This document shows, piece after piece, positions 1-8,557 of a DNA stretch of 19,108 bases (positions are counted from its first letter, which is position 1; each line of letters begins with the position of its first letter). The notes under the pieces are model-generated. The model was given only the letters and a program-made list of their open reading frames with translations. It did not search any database and had not been told where the DNA came from. The translations under genes and the position numbers were made by a program. The stretch is from NCBI GenBank assembly GCA_020024765.1, contig JAHHTG010000012.1, forward strand, positions 1-19,108, read 5' to 3'. This DNA comes from Thomasclavelia sp. GTDB taxonomy: Bacteria; Bacillota_I; Bacilli_A; Erysipelotrichales; Erysipelotrichaceae.

Positions 1-105
1 GGCCCATAAAGTGAATAAGACACCACCATCTTTTGAATGTGTGCCAAAAAGTTCATATGCATTGATTTCGCTACCATCAAAAAACTTATCAAATCTATTT
101 TTCAT
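1..105 (-). CDS. glgB: 1,4-alpha-glucan branching enzyme, N-terminal fragment
   Basis: Only the first 35 codons lie in the window; the gene runs off the left edge. The start ATG (105..103) overlaps the glgA stop TAA by one base (TAATG), so translation is probably coupled to glgA. The N-terminus contains YELFGTHSKDGGVLFTLWA, which fits the 'lG.H....G..F.vWAPnA' opening of the CBM48 domain of GH13 branching enzymes. Branching enzyme introduces alpha-1,6 branches into the glucan made by glycogen synthase, and its place as last gene after glgC-glgD-glgA supports the call. The catalytic domain is not visible, so another GH13 enzyme with an N-terminal CBM48 (for example a debranching enzyme) is possible but less likely. 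Confidence 0.8.
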   Translation of the reverse strand, partial: MKNRFDKFFDGSEINAYELFGTHSKDGGVLFTLWA

Positions 106-1547
106 TAGTACCAGCCTAAAACTTTTTCGTATAATTTTTCATATTCACGTGCTGAATTAGCAAAACTAACATCGTAATTCATAGCGTTCTTTATGAGTTT
201 ATTCCAATTGTCTTTATGATTGTAATATTGGTCATATGCATAATCAAATACATGATTGAAAGCATAGTGATCAAATGGTCCAAAACTGAAACCACGACCC
301 GTTCCTTCATATTCATTAAGTGGTTCAACGGTATCCTTTAAACCACCTGTTTCACGAACTAATGGCAATGTACCATAACGCATTGCGATTAATTGCGAAA
401 TACCACATGGTTCAAATAAGGAAGGCATTAGCAACATATCGAGTCCGGCATACATTCTATGAGCCAATCCTTCGTTATAGCCACAATAGTAAACAACTTT
501 GCCTTTGTAGCGGTCTTCGAAACCACGTAATTGATATTCGTACTTCGATTCACCACTGCCAAGAATTGCAACTTGAACATCCATCTTAAGGATTCTTTCG
601 AGAGAATTGACAATCAAATCAATACCTTTTTGCCAAGTTAAACGTGAAACCATTCCAACTAGTAATGTGTTTGGTTTATCCTCTAAACCAAGTTCATATT
701 GAAGCGAACGTTTATCAGCAAGTTTGCCACGCTTATAAGCTTTCGCACTGTAGTTTTGGTATATGTTATCTGTCTTTGGATTGAAAATATCAGTGTCAAT
801 ACCGTTGACGATACCATAAAGATCGTTTGCACGATATTGAAGTACTGCATCAAGATTTTCACCAAATTGAGGAGTCTTGATTTCTTCAGCATATGTACGT
901 GATACCGTAGTCACAATATCAGCATACACAATTCCAATCTTCATAAAGTTCGCATCATCATTCCAACGAAGTGAACCATCCTCATAATATCGATAGCCAA
1001 AACCAAGCAAATCAAATAAGACGTTCTTATTGTAGACACCTTGATAAGCTAAATTATGAATTGTGAAGATATGTTTAATTCGTCTAATACTTTCAATTGC
1101 ATTGAAACGAATCTTACATAGTGCTGGCAAGATTGCTGTGTGGTAATCGTGTTCATGGCAAATATCAGGATAGTAATTCAACTTAATCATCATTTCAAGC
1201 ACTGCGACATTGAAGATAGTAAATCTTGCCACATCGTCGTCATAGCCATAAATTGTATCACGATAGAAATATGTATCATTCTCAATGAAATAGTATTCTA
1301 AATCATTGTAGACATAACGATAAATATTTGCTTGTTCATGAAGAATACCACTATTAATATAAATATGATCCACATATTCTAGATCATTGTAATATCTTTC
1401 TTTAATCCTTTTGTGCAAAGGCAAAACTGTTTTAACACAATATTTATCTTTATTAATTGCCTTTGGCAAAGCAGCAACAACGTCAGCTAAACCGCCAGTC
1501 TTAACGAAAGGTAATGATTCAAAACTGACAAATAAGACATTAATCAT
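105..1547 (-). CDS. glgA: glycogen synthase (ADP-glucose type)
   Basis: Cytosolic GT5 glycosyltransferase that adds glucose from ADP-glucose to the non-reducing ends of glycogen. The 480-residue length is normal for bacterial GlgA. The N-terminal Rossmann half starts with the ADP-glucose-binding KTGGLADV motif (Lys16-Gly18-Gly19). The IHNLAYQG segment is near 163-170, the C-terminal half opens with SRLTWQKGID (301-310), and the catalytic region FEPCGISQL carries Glu379, followed by the conserved MRYGTLPLVRETGGLKDTV stretch. The start is supported by GAGGAG eight bases upstream, inside glgD; the glgD stop overlaps it as ATGA. Third gene of the glgC-glgD-glgA-glgB operon. No truncation or missing catalytic residue is apparent. 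Confidence 0.97.
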   Translation of the reverse strand: MINVLFVSFESLPFVKTGGLADVVAALPKAINKDKYCVKTVLPLHKRIKERYYNDLEYVDHIYINSGILHEQANIYRYVYNDLEYYFIENDTYFYRDTIYGYDDDVARFTIFNVAVLEMMIKLNYYPDICHEHDYHTAILPALCKIRFNAIESIRRIKHIFTIHNLAYQGVYNKNVLFDLLGFGYRYYEDGSLRWNDDANFMKIGIVYADIVTTVSRTYAEEIKTPQFGENLDAVLQYRANDLYGIVNGIDTDIFNPKTDNIYQNYSAKAYKRGKLADKRSLQYELGLEDKPNTLLVGMVSRLTWQKGIDLIVNSLERILKMDVQVAILGSGESKYEYQLRGFEDRYKGKVVYYCGYNEGLAHRMYAGLDMLLMPSLFEPCGISQLIAMRYGTLPLVRETGGLKDTVEPLNEYEGTGRGFSFGPFDHYAFNHVFDYAYDQYYNHKDNWNKLIKNAMNYDVSFANSAREYEKLYEKVLGWY

Positions 1548-2656
1548 ATGCTGTCTCCTCGTTTAACATAAAGTGGACTATCTGGTGTGCCCTTAAGATT
1601 CTTAACTTTTGTGACAGTTACGAAACGATCGACGATTGTATTTTCAAGATGAGCATCTTCGCCAATTAATGATGAAGGTAAAATGACACAATTCTTAAGC
1701 ACTGCACCTTTCTTGATTGTAACATTACGACCAATAACGCTATCGATGACAGTGCCTTCGATTGTACAGCCATTCGCAACAATTGAATTTTGAACATCCG
1801 CTTCTTCAAGATACATGGTCGGACAGTCATCATTGAAACGAGTAAAAATCGGCCAATTTTCATTAGTCATTGATTTTAGATAGCCACTTTCAATCATCTT
1901 TAAACTTGCATTAAAGTAAGATTTTAATGTATTAATGCACGATGCAAAACCATGATGCTGATAAGCCAAAACATTCAATTCATTGATATTATCAGCAATA
2001 ATATCATTTAACCAATATAAAGAAGAGGTGTTATAAGCTTGTTTAATCAATTTAATGAATAGTTCACGCGACATGATATATGTATTTAACGAAATATCAC
2101 GGTTCTTATATTTGCCACGGTTTTTATCCATAGCATTAACACGTTTGCCTTCACCGATTTCAAGTGTGTCACACATCATAAATTCTTCCTTAGCGTTATT
2201 AACGCTTTGATAAAGAATAGTAATATCGCTTTCATGCTTGATGTGGTAACTTAACATTTCATTAAAATCTTGCGTAAAAATCATGTATGAAGGAGCAATA
2301 ACTACATATGGTTCATTGCTTTCATAGATATAACGCATATTTGTGATGAAGTTAGCGATATCTGTATTATATAGTTCATTACTATAGCTCTTTTCGCCAC
2401 CAAGGATATGGATAGAACCACGCTTTGTGTTGATGTTGTAGTTAGTACCACTAACATGTTCAACTGTTGAACGTGGACGATCTTTCACATATAATTCAAT
2501 ATTATTAATTTGGGAGTTTGTCATATTTGACAACATAAAATCTAAAATACGATAACGTCCTAAAAAACTTGCCGCTGAAACTGGACGTGAATCTTCAATA
2601 CCTTTAACATGGACGATTGGTGTTTCCATGTTTATAATGCCAAACATCTTATCCAT
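1544..2656 (-). CDS. glgD: GlgD, regulatory/non-catalytic ADP-glucose pyrophosphorylase subunit
   Basis: A paralogue of GlgC, 370 residues, with the same layout: nucleotidyltransferase domain (about 1-250) and a C-terminal left-handed beta-helix (about 280-360, repeats such as NSIVANGCTIEGTVIDSVIGR). The catalytic signatures are lost. The GGxGTR loop is replaced by IINMETPIVHVKG, and the SGDH catalytic-Asp segment is APSYMI (121-126). The family scaffold LGRYRILDFMLSNMTNS (32-48) remains. In Bacillota, GlgD typically pairs with GlgC and raises its activity in a heteromer; that role is inferred here from family knowledge. It starts 3 nt after the glgC stop, with a weak GGGGA site, and its TGA stop overlaps the glgA start. 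A start at Met4 is a less likely alternative. Confidence 0.93.
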   Translation of the reverse strand: MDKMFGIINMETPIVHVKGIEDSRPVSAASFLGRYRILDFMLSNMTNSQINNIELYVKDRPRSTVEHVSGTNYNINTKRGSIHILGGEKSYSNELYNTDIANFITNMRYIYESNEPYVVIAPSYMIFTQDFNEMLSYHIKHESDITILYQSVNNAKEEFMMCDTLEIGEGKRVNAMDKNRGKYKNRDISLNTYIMSRELFIKLIKQAYNTSSLYWLNDIIADNINELNVLAYQHHGFASCINTLKSYFNASLKMIESGYLKSMTNENWPIFTRFNDDCPTMYLEEADVQNSIVANGCTIEGTVIDSVIGRNVTIKKGAVLKNCVILPSSLIGEDAHLENTIVDRFVTVTKVKNLKGTPDSPLYVKRGDSI

Positions 2657-2659
2657 TAT

Positions 2660-3805
2660 CTATTTCCCCGCTTTCTTATTAGCGTTCGCTTTTGTAACTA
2701 AAAGAATTTCTTCGGAATCCTTTGAACCAAGTTTTGTGCCACTTGGAACGCGAACACCATCTGCAACAATACAACGTGTAACGCTTGCACCCGATTCAAT
2801 GATTGCATGGTTCATGACAACAGAGTCAATAACGCGTGCATTTTCAGCAACTTTCGTGTCTGTGAATAATACTGATCTTTCGACAATACCATCGACAACA
2901 CAACCTTGCGTAATATAAGCCTTGCGAATTTTTGCGTTTGGACCAATTTGTTGAGGAACAGGATTATTGTCACCTGTATAAATCTTCCAAGCCGGATCAG
3001 ATAAATCCAAATCATTATCATTGATAAGATCCATATTAGCTTCCCAAAGGCTATCAATTGTACCAACATCTTTCCAGTAACCATTAAAGCGATAAGCCTT
3101 AAGTTTTAGACCATCATTTAAGTACGCCGGAATAATATCTTTGCCAAAGTCATGTGATGAATTTGGATCTTTTTCATCCTCTTTCAAGTATTTACGTAAT
3201 TGTTTATAACTAAAGATATAAATACCCATACTTGCTAGATTCGATTTTGGTTCCTTTGGCTTTTCTTCAAATTCAACAATATTATCTTCTTCATCACAAT
3301 TCATAATGCCGAAACGGCTAGCTTCTTTGTAAGACACTTCTAAAACAGCAATTGTTGCATCAACACCAGATTTAATATGTTCTTGTAACATCTTGTCATA
3401 GTCCATCTTATAAATATGGTCGCCCGAAAGAATTAACACATATTCTGCATCTTCTTGATCAAGGAAGTCTAGGTTTTGAGTAATCGCATCAGCCGTACCA
3501 CGATATGAACCCAAACCTGTCGAATCTTTTTCGCGTGGAGGTAAACAATAAACACCACCATGAGGCATATTTAAACCCCAAACATGATCTTTCGCAATGT
3601 AAGAGTTTAATAATATAGATTCGTATTGCACTAAAACGCCCACTGTCGAAATATTGGAATTCGCACAATTCGACAATGGGAAGTCGATAATTCTGTATTT
3701 TCCCCCGAAGTGAACAGCAGGCTTCGCAACTTTTTTAGTTAAATCTAATAATCGAGTGCCACGACCGCCGGCAAGGATCATGGCTACCATCTTATTTTGT
3801 TTCAT
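2660..3805 (-). CDS. glgC: glucose-1-phosphate adenylyltransferase (ADP-glucose pyrophosphorylase), catalytic subunit
   Basis: Makes ADP-glucose from glucose-1-phosphate and ATP, the committed step of bacterial glycogen synthesis. Its 381 residues are typical for Bacillota GlgC. Visible motifs are GGRGTR (13-18), KPAVHFGGKYRIIDFPLSN (28-46), the catalytic Asp in SGDHIYKMD (Asp129), FEEKP (179-183, with the glucose-1-phosphate-binding Lys182), GYWKDVGTIDSLWEANMDL and a C-terminal beta-helix. One small deviation is VHFGG where many homologues have VPFGG. The start has a good AGGGGTG ribosome site and a promoter directly upstream. First gene of the biosynthetic operon, so its promoter probably controls all of glgCDAB. 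It carries the intact active site, in contrast to the following glgD. Confidence 0.97.
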   Translation of the reverse strand: MKQNKMVAMILAGGRGTRLLDLTKKVAKPAVHFGGKYRIIDFPLSNCANSNISTVGVLVQYESILLNSYIAKDHVWGLNMPHGGVYCLPPREKDSTGLGSYRGTADAITQNLDFLDQEDAEYVLILSGDHIYKMDYDKMLQEHIKSGVDATIAVLEVSYKEASRFGIMNCDEEDNIVEFEEKPKEPKSNLASMGIYIFSYKQLRKYLKEDEKDPNSSHDFGKDIIPAYLNDGLKLKAYRFNGYWKDVGTIDSLWEANMDLINDNDLDLSDPAWKIYTGDNNPVPQQIGPNAKIRKAYITQGCVVDGIVERSVLFTDTKVAENARVIDSVVMNHAIIESGASVTRCIVADGVRVPSGTKLGSKDSEEILLVTKANANKKAGK

Positions 3806-3835
3806 ATGAAAACACCCCTATTTTTACTTAATATC

Positions 3836-3841
3836 ATTATA
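3836..3841 (-). promoter_or_regulatory. -10 element of the glgC operon promoter
   Basis: On the minus strand TATAAT is preceded by TG plus one base (TGTTATAAT), an extended -10. It lies about 30 bases upstream of the glgC start, giving a predicted transcript start near 3829 and a leader of about 24 nt containing the AGGGGTG ribosome site. The -35 at the expected distance is poor (AGTGCT), which is usual for extended -10 promoters, and it falls inside the palindrome at 3855-3868. Confidence 0.7.
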
Positions 3842-3854
3842 ACACATGTTGCTA

Positions 3855-3868
3855 TGTAAGCACTTACA
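3855..3868. promoter_or_regulatory. cre-like operator overlapping the glgC -35 region
   Basis: TGTAAGCACTTACA is an inverted repeat with perfect 6-base arms (TGTAAG/CTTACA). Against the CcpA catabolite-response consensus TGWNANCGNTNWCA it matches 13 of 14 positions on either strand; the one difference is in the central CG. Its centre is near -33 from the predicted glgC start point, where a bound LacI/CcpA-type protein would block RNA polymerase. CcpA or a related sugar regulator is inferred from the site alone; no such gene is in the window. Confidence 0.6.
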
Positions 3869-3902
3869 ATAATACTTCATCTACCGTAAAATCATCATAA
3901 AG

Positions 3903-3950
3903 AAAAGCTCAAATTTAATTGAATACATATACAATTAAATTAAAGCTTTT
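3903..3950 (-). terminator. terminator of the glgP-pullulanase operon
   Basis: A long AT-rich hairpin lies immediately after the pullulanase stop. Arms AATTTAATTG/CAATTAAATT enclose a 10-base loop and are extended, after a short imperfection, by AAAAGCT/AGCTTTT. In the minus-strand direction the stem ends in TTTTCTTT. It separates the degradative genes from the glgC promoter. The stem is weak in GC but about 17 paired bases long, so partial read-through into glgC is possible. Confidence 0.65.
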
Positions 3951-3955
3951 AAAAA

Positions 3956-6028
3956 CTAATTATTTTCCCGCGCACAAACAATGATACTGAGTGGCGGAAT
4001 GACTAAAGTCTTAGAGACGATTGTATCATCAAACGCATTTCGATTATAAATTACTCTCAATGGTTCTTTTACTTCATACAACATTTCATAAATACTTGGA
4101 TTGATATAGATTTTTAAACGGTCCGCATTATAAATCAAGACTTCATAATAATCTTCAAATGAGACGTTCTGAATAATTTCTTCTCGAGTTCCGTATCTTA
4201 ATTCTGGATATTCTTTGCGAATCCAAATCATATCTTTCGCAAAATTCACCACATCAAGATTTTGATTACGATAAACATAATCGATTTGATTGTAATAATC
4301 ACCAGAATTATATGTATTATCATTGCCAAATTTTGTGCGCATATATTCTTGACCGCTGTGGATAAAAGGAACACCTTGAGCTAATAATGTCAAAGCTATA
4401 CCCAAGCAAACTCTAGCCTTCTCATCTTCGACACTTTGGCCTTTCATACAAATACGCATTTTATCGTAGAATGTTGAATTATCATGACATTCAACATAAT
4501 TAATACTTTGATTTGGTGATAAGAAATAGCCATTTAAACAATTACCGCTTAAATGGTCTTTGATTGAATTGACTAAGTTCAGTTCACCTAAGACATAACC
4601 CGGATGATATAAAGCATCAGACATTGTCGGTCCTTTAACCTCGTCACGAAATTGTGCATTAAAGAATCCGATTTGTGGCAATTGCCTACGATTAGTTAGA
4701 CTTGCACGCAATTCAACTGGCAACTTTGAAGGCATATCCCAACCTTCACCATAAATCATGAAATCCGGTTTTAATTCAGCACATAAATTATAAACTTTTT
4801 GAATTGTCTCTTTATCTGTTAAACCCATTAAGTCAAATCTTAGGCCATCAATATCAAACAATTTGACGTAACGTTCGCACATCAGCAAAATATAGTCTCG
4901 AACCATTAAAGCCTCTGAACGAATTTCGTTGCCGCAGAAAGAACCATTGGATAATTCTTCATCGCTTTGATAACGATAAACATAATGTGGCATAATCTTC
5001 GCCAAAGCAAATTCCTTTTCTTTATAAACATGATTAAAGACGACATCAAGATTTACACGAATATTATTCTCGTGCATCTTATTAACCATCAATCTCAATT
5101 CGTTAACTCTTAGATATGGGTTGCTCAAGTCACTACAATAAGTTCCTTCTGTCACATTATATTGGACTGGATCATAACCCCAGTTATAGTTTTGTGGTCG
5201 TACTTCATCAACACTGCCAAAATCAAATACCGGCATTAATTGAATATGTGTCACACCTAGTTCTTTTAGATAATCAAGGCCAGTACTCACACCTTCAAAT
5301 TTCGTGCCTTCTTCCGTTAAAGAAATAAACTTGCTCTTGTATTTAGTGCCTGAAATTGGTGAAGAAGTAAAATCACGTACCGATATCTCATAAATAATTG
5401 CATCCGTATAGTTCTTCATCACATGAATCGGTTTAAATTTTTCACTGATGAATTTCTTTTCATCTAAAATATATGAATATTCTGCATTAGGACCACTACT
5501 ATAGGCAAAAGGATCGACCACTTCATAGACTCTACCATTACGACTAATTTCATAACGATAACGAGTTAATTCATAGTTACCATCTAGTTTTAAACTAAAG
5601 ACACCATGGTCAACTAAATCCATATCATAATATTTTTGATAATCTAGCAAATGTAGACGAACACGTGTCGAAAGTGGTGTCCAAATTTTAAAAGTTGTAG
5701 CTTCTTTTGTGAAATGTGAACCTAAGTCATGAACATTTGTATAGAAATCCTTCTCAAATTGGTGATGATTCACGATATGACGATAATAAAGTGGATAAAG
5801 TTCACCATCAATTGAAAATTCAATTAAATCATCATACTTAAAACGTTCTTCAAGGATAATTAAACATTTATAATATTCATCTGTTTGAACAAGTTCTTCA
5901 ATCTTATAATTTATCTCAATTCCATGATTGAAAATTGTTAAAGTCCTCAAGGAAGAAGTATCAAAAGGCTTATATAAATAAGCCTTTATCACTTGATAAT
6001 CATCCAAATAAAACTCCAATTTGTTCAT
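3956..6028 (-). CDS. pulA: type I pullulanase / glycogen debranching enzyme (GH13), intracellular
   Basis: Hydrolyses alpha-1,6 branch points in glycogen or limit dextrins. 690 residues with no signal peptide, so it acts in the cytosol, unlike secreted pullulanases. It has an N-terminal beta-rich region, a CBM48-like module (about 100-190), then the GH13 barrel. YNWGYDP (281-287) is the type I pullulanase signature. Catalytic residues are all visible: nucleophile Asp399 in DGLRFD, acid/base Glu428 in YGEGW, and Asp516 in VECHDN; VVFNH (329-333) is conserved region I. It starts 2 nt after the glgP stop without a clear Shine-Dalgarno, suggesting coupled translation. With glgP it forms a glycogen breakdown operon: phosphorylase trims chains and pullulanase removes branches. 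Another alpha-1,6 GH13 specificity cannot be excluded. Confidence 0.93.
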   Translation of the reverse strand: MNKLEFYLDDYQVIKAYLYKPFDTSSLRTLTIFNHGIEINYKIEELVQTDEYYKCLIILEERFKYDDLIEFSIDGELYPLYYRHIVNHHQFEKDFYTNVHDLGSHFTKEATTFKIWTPLSTRVRLHLLDYQKYYDMDLVDHGVFSLKLDGNYELTRYRYEISRNGRVYEVVDPFAYSSGPNAEYSYILDEKKFISEKFKPIHVMKNYTDAIIYEISVRDFTSSPISGTKYKSKFISLTEEGTKFEGVSTGLDYLKELGVTHIQLMPVFDFGSVDEVRPQNYNWGYDPVQYNVTEGTYCSDLSNPYLRVNELRLMVNKMHENNIRVNLDVVFNHVYKEKEFALAKIMPHYVYRYQSDEELSNGSFCGNEIRSEALMVRDYILLMCERYVKLFDIDGLRFDLMGLTDKETIQKVYNLCAELKPDFMIYGEGWDMPSKLPVELRASLTNRRQLPQIGFFNAQFRDEVKGPTMSDALYHPGYVLGELNLVNSIKDHLSGNCLNGYFLSPNQSINYVECHDNSTFYDKMRICMKGQSVEDEKARVCLGIALTLLAQGVPFIHSGQEYMRTKFGNDNTYNSGDYYNQIDYVYRNQNLDVVNFAKDMIWIRKEYPELRYGTREEIIQNVSFEDYYEVLIYNADRLKIYINPSIYEMLYEVKEPLRVIYNRNAFDDTIVSKTLVIPPLSIIVCARENN

Positions 6029-6030
6029 AA

Positions 6031-8424
6031 TTATTCACATTCGGAGATATTCCAAATATCTTCAGCATATTCTTTAATTGTACGATCGCTCGAGAAATAT
6101 GCAGAACGAGCGATATTAATTAGACACTTACGTGCCCAACCTAAACGGTCTTGATATAAGACATTAATCTTTTCATGCGCTTTGACATAAGCATCAAAAT
6201 CAGCTAATAAGAAATATTCATCGCCCTTCACAAGTAATTCATCCGCAATGACACGGAAATCATCATGATCACTTGAGAATGTACCATCAGTTAAGGAATC
6301 GATAACTTGTTTAATACGTGCGTCTTCACAATAGATACGATATGCATCATATGTATTACTTTGTCTTAGTTCATCAACTTCTTGAGCTTTTAAACCAAAG
6401 ATACAAATATTTTCTTCGCCAACCAATTCAGCAATTTCAACATTAGCACCATCTAGTGTTCCTAAAGTTAAAGCACCATTCATCATGAACTTCATGTTTC
6501 CAGTACCACTCGCTTCTTTACCAGCAGTTGAGATTTGTTCAGATACATCTGAAGCATTCATTAGTTTTTCCGCTACCGATACACGGTAATTAGGGATGAA
6601 AACAACTTTAATTGATTTTGAGACAATTGGATCATTGTCAATTGTTTGAGCCACGCAGTTAATTAACTTAATGACTTTCTTAGCAAAATAGTAAGAAGAT
6701 GCCGCTTTAGCACCAAAGATGAATGTTGTCTTCGGCATTACAAATCCCGGGTCATTCTTAATTCTTTGGTATAAGTAAATGACATGCATGATATTTAATA
6801 ATTGACGCTTATAAGCATGAAGACGCTTAGCTTGTGAGTCAAAAATTGAATTTTCATCAAGTTCAATACCATAGTTTGTGCTTAAGTATTTAGATAGCGC
6901 AATCTTACGTTGGCGTTTAACTTCTAAGAATTCTCTTTGAAGTTGCTCATTATCGACATAATTAATTAAATCACCAATCTTGCTAAAATCTGTTTTAAAT
7001 TCTGGGCCAATATATTTTTCAATCAACGCTGTTAATTCAGGGTTAGTATTTAATAACCAACGTCTTTGCGTAATACCATTTGTCTTATTATTAAACTTTT
7101 CTGGATATAATTGATAGAAATCCTTAAAGACATCGTGAATTAGAATGTCAGTATGTAATTTTGCAACGCCATTGACCGAGAATGCACCGATGATTGATAA
7201 ATTAGCCATGCGGACATTATTATCGCAAATTACACGCACTCTATTGAAAAAGTCTTGACTATGGCCACTTGTGAAAACGAATTCAGCAAATTTGCGGTCT
7301 ATTTCTTCAATGATTAAGTAAATTCTTGGAAGTAGACGTTTAATATATTCGACCGGCCATTTTTCAAGTGCTTCAGACATTACTGTATGGTTTGTATAAG
7401 CAAAAGTACGCTTAACTGTATATAAAGCATGATCCCAATCGTAATGGTATTCATCCATTAAAATACGCATTAATTCTGGAATAGCTAAAGCTGGATGAGT
7501 ATCATTTAATTGAATAACAACCTTTTCGTGGAAGTTACTTAAGGTTCCATAAACACGCATATGTTCACGAATGATTGCTTGTAAACCAGCTGATACAAAG
7601 AAATATTCTTGACGGATTCTTAAATATTTACCATATTCCGTTGAATCATCAGGATAAACATTTAAACAGATATCATTGATATCACTTAAATATTTACGGA
7701 AATCTTTGTTGAACTTATCACTTGGTTGAGCAGACCACATTCTTAGAATATTTGTACGTTTGCCGTTGGCCCCAACAATCGGCATATCATAAGGCACAGC
7801 GACAACATCTTCTGTATCAACATGGTCAAAGACTAATTCTCCATGTTCACCACGCGAGATGTTGACATGTCCATAATATTTAATAGTTACAGCACGATCT
7901 GGCTTATAAACTTCCCAAGGATTGCCAAGTTTTAACCATTGATCTGGCACTTCAACCTGCTCATTATCGATAATCAATTGTTTAAATAGGCCATATTGAT
8001 ATCTGATTGTATTACCATTACCTGGCAAACCTAAACTTGCAAGCGAATCTAAGAAACATGCGGCTAGACGACCTAAACCTCCATTGCCAAGTCCGGCATC
8101 ACTTTCGATATCTTCAAGTTCATTGATATCGATGCCTAAGTCATCAAGTCCTTCTTTAACAACACCATACAAGCCCAAGTTCATTAAGTTATTACTCAAC
8201 ATACGCCCCATTAGAAATTCCAATGAGAAATAATACATTTGTTTATCGTTGTTGCGACGGATAGCTTCTGTTGAACTCTTAAGTGATTCAACTGCGCGTG
8301 CACGAATCATTTCAGCTAATACGATATATTTTTCGATTGAGCTCGAACTGATTAAGCTCTTGCCATAGTATTTCTCCATATAATCGGCGAATTCTTTTTT
8401 AAATTGATCTTTATTTTGGAACAT
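6031..8424 (-). CDS. glgP: glycogen/maltodextrin phosphorylase
   Basis: GT35 enzyme releasing glucose-1-phosphate from non-reducing ends of glycogen or maltodextrin. 797 residues, normal for bacterial phosphorylases. The N-terminal half contains SDAGLGNGGLGRLAACFLDS and GNTIRYQYGLFKQ. The C-terminal half contains NGITQRRWL, AKRLHAYKRQLLN, and the PLP-binding segment GTGNMKFMMNGALTLGTLDG with the Schiff-base lysine at Lys645. The ATG at 8424 is set by GGGAG seven bases upstream. First gene of the glgP-pullulanase unit. Its product is also the substrate of GlgC, so the two neighbouring operons run opposite directions of one cycle. Sequence alone does not decide between preference for glycogen and for linear maltodextrin; the partner pullulanase and glg neighbours favour glycogen. 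Confidence 0.97.
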   Translation of the reverse strand: MFQNKDQFKKEFADYMEKYYGKSLISSSSIEKYIVLAEMIRARAVESLKSSTEAIRRNNDKQMYYFSLEFLMGRMLSNNLMNLGLYGVVKEGLDDLGIDINELEDIESDAGLGNGGLGRLAACFLDSLASLGLPGNGNTIRYQYGLFKQLIIDNEQVEVPDQWLKLGNPWEVYKPDRAVTIKYYGHVNISRGEHGELVFDHVDTEDVVAVPYDMPIVGANGKRTNILRMWSAQPSDKFNKDFRKYLSDINDICLNVYPDDSTEYGKYLRIRQEYFFVSAGLQAIIREHMRVYGTLSNFHEKVVIQLNDTHPALAIPELMRILMDEYHYDWDHALYTVKRTFAYTNHTVMSEALEKWPVEYIKRLLPRIYLIIEEIDRKFAEFVFTSGHSQDFFNRVRVICDNNVRMANLSIIGAFSVNGVAKLHTDILIHDVFKDFYQLYPEKFNNKTNGITQRRWLLNTNPELTALIEKYIGPEFKTDFSKIGDLINYVDNEQLQREFLEVKRQRKIALSKYLSTNYGIELDENSIFDSQAKRLHAYKRQLLNIMHVIYLYQRIKNDPGFVMPKTTFIFGAKAASSYYFAKKVIKLINCVAQTIDNDPIVSKSIKVVFIPNYRVSVAEKLMNASDVSEQISTAGKEASGTGNMKFMMNGALTLGTLDGANVEIAELVGEENICIFGLKAQEVDELRQSNTYDAYRIYCEDARIKQVIDSLTDGTFSSDHDDFRVIADELLVKGDEYFLLADFDAYVKAHEKINVLYQDRLGWARKCLINIARSAYFSSDRTIKEYAEDIWNISECE

Positions 8425-8453
8425 CCTGAATCTCCCATCTGAAATTTTAAAAA

Positions 8454-8477
8454 TGTATAATTCCCCCTAATTATACA
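8454..8477. promoter_or_regulatory. perfect inverted repeat containing the glgP -10 element
   Basis: Arms TGTATAATT and AATTATACA (9 bases, perfect) flank CCCCCT. The symmetry places TATAAT on both strands: minus-strand 8475..8470, about 46 bases before glgP, and plus-strand 8456-8461, about 97 bases before ispG. The minus-strand copy is the best -10 for glgP; it lacks a good -35. Transcription from it would begin near the loop, so the repeat would not form an RNA hairpin in glgP mRNA and is better read as an operator or paired divergent -10 boxes. Confidence 0.5.
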
Positions 8478-8530
8478 ACATTACGTTTTAGATTATCTAG
8501 CGCGTTAAGATTATATTATCTTGCCAAACG

Positions 8531-8539
8531 TGCTAGAAT
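8531..8539 (+). promoter_or_regulatory. extended -10 element for ispG
   Basis: TGCTAGAAT fits the extended -10 form TGnTANAAT and lies 18 bases before the ispG ATG. A start point about 7 bases downstream would fall on the GGAGG ribosome site (8546-8550), giving a very short leader of about 12 nt. No good -35 is visible. The alternative is the plus-strand TATAAT at 8456-8461. Confidence 0.4.
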
Positions 8540-8557
8540 AGTTGCGGAGGTGTTTTC

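Noticed and set aside
2628..2918. Antisense open frames within glg genes (also 320-589 and 5116-5328 on plus, 17109-17582 on minus)
   Set aside because: They lie wholly or almost wholly inside well-identified genes, have no recognisable domains and no ribosome sites of note; they are by-products of the coding strand.
8490..8520. Small palindromes TAGATTATCTA and TAGCGCGTTA in the glgP-ispG gap
   Set aside because: Arms of 5 bases, one imperfect, in AT-rich DNA are expected by chance; not strong enough to call operators.
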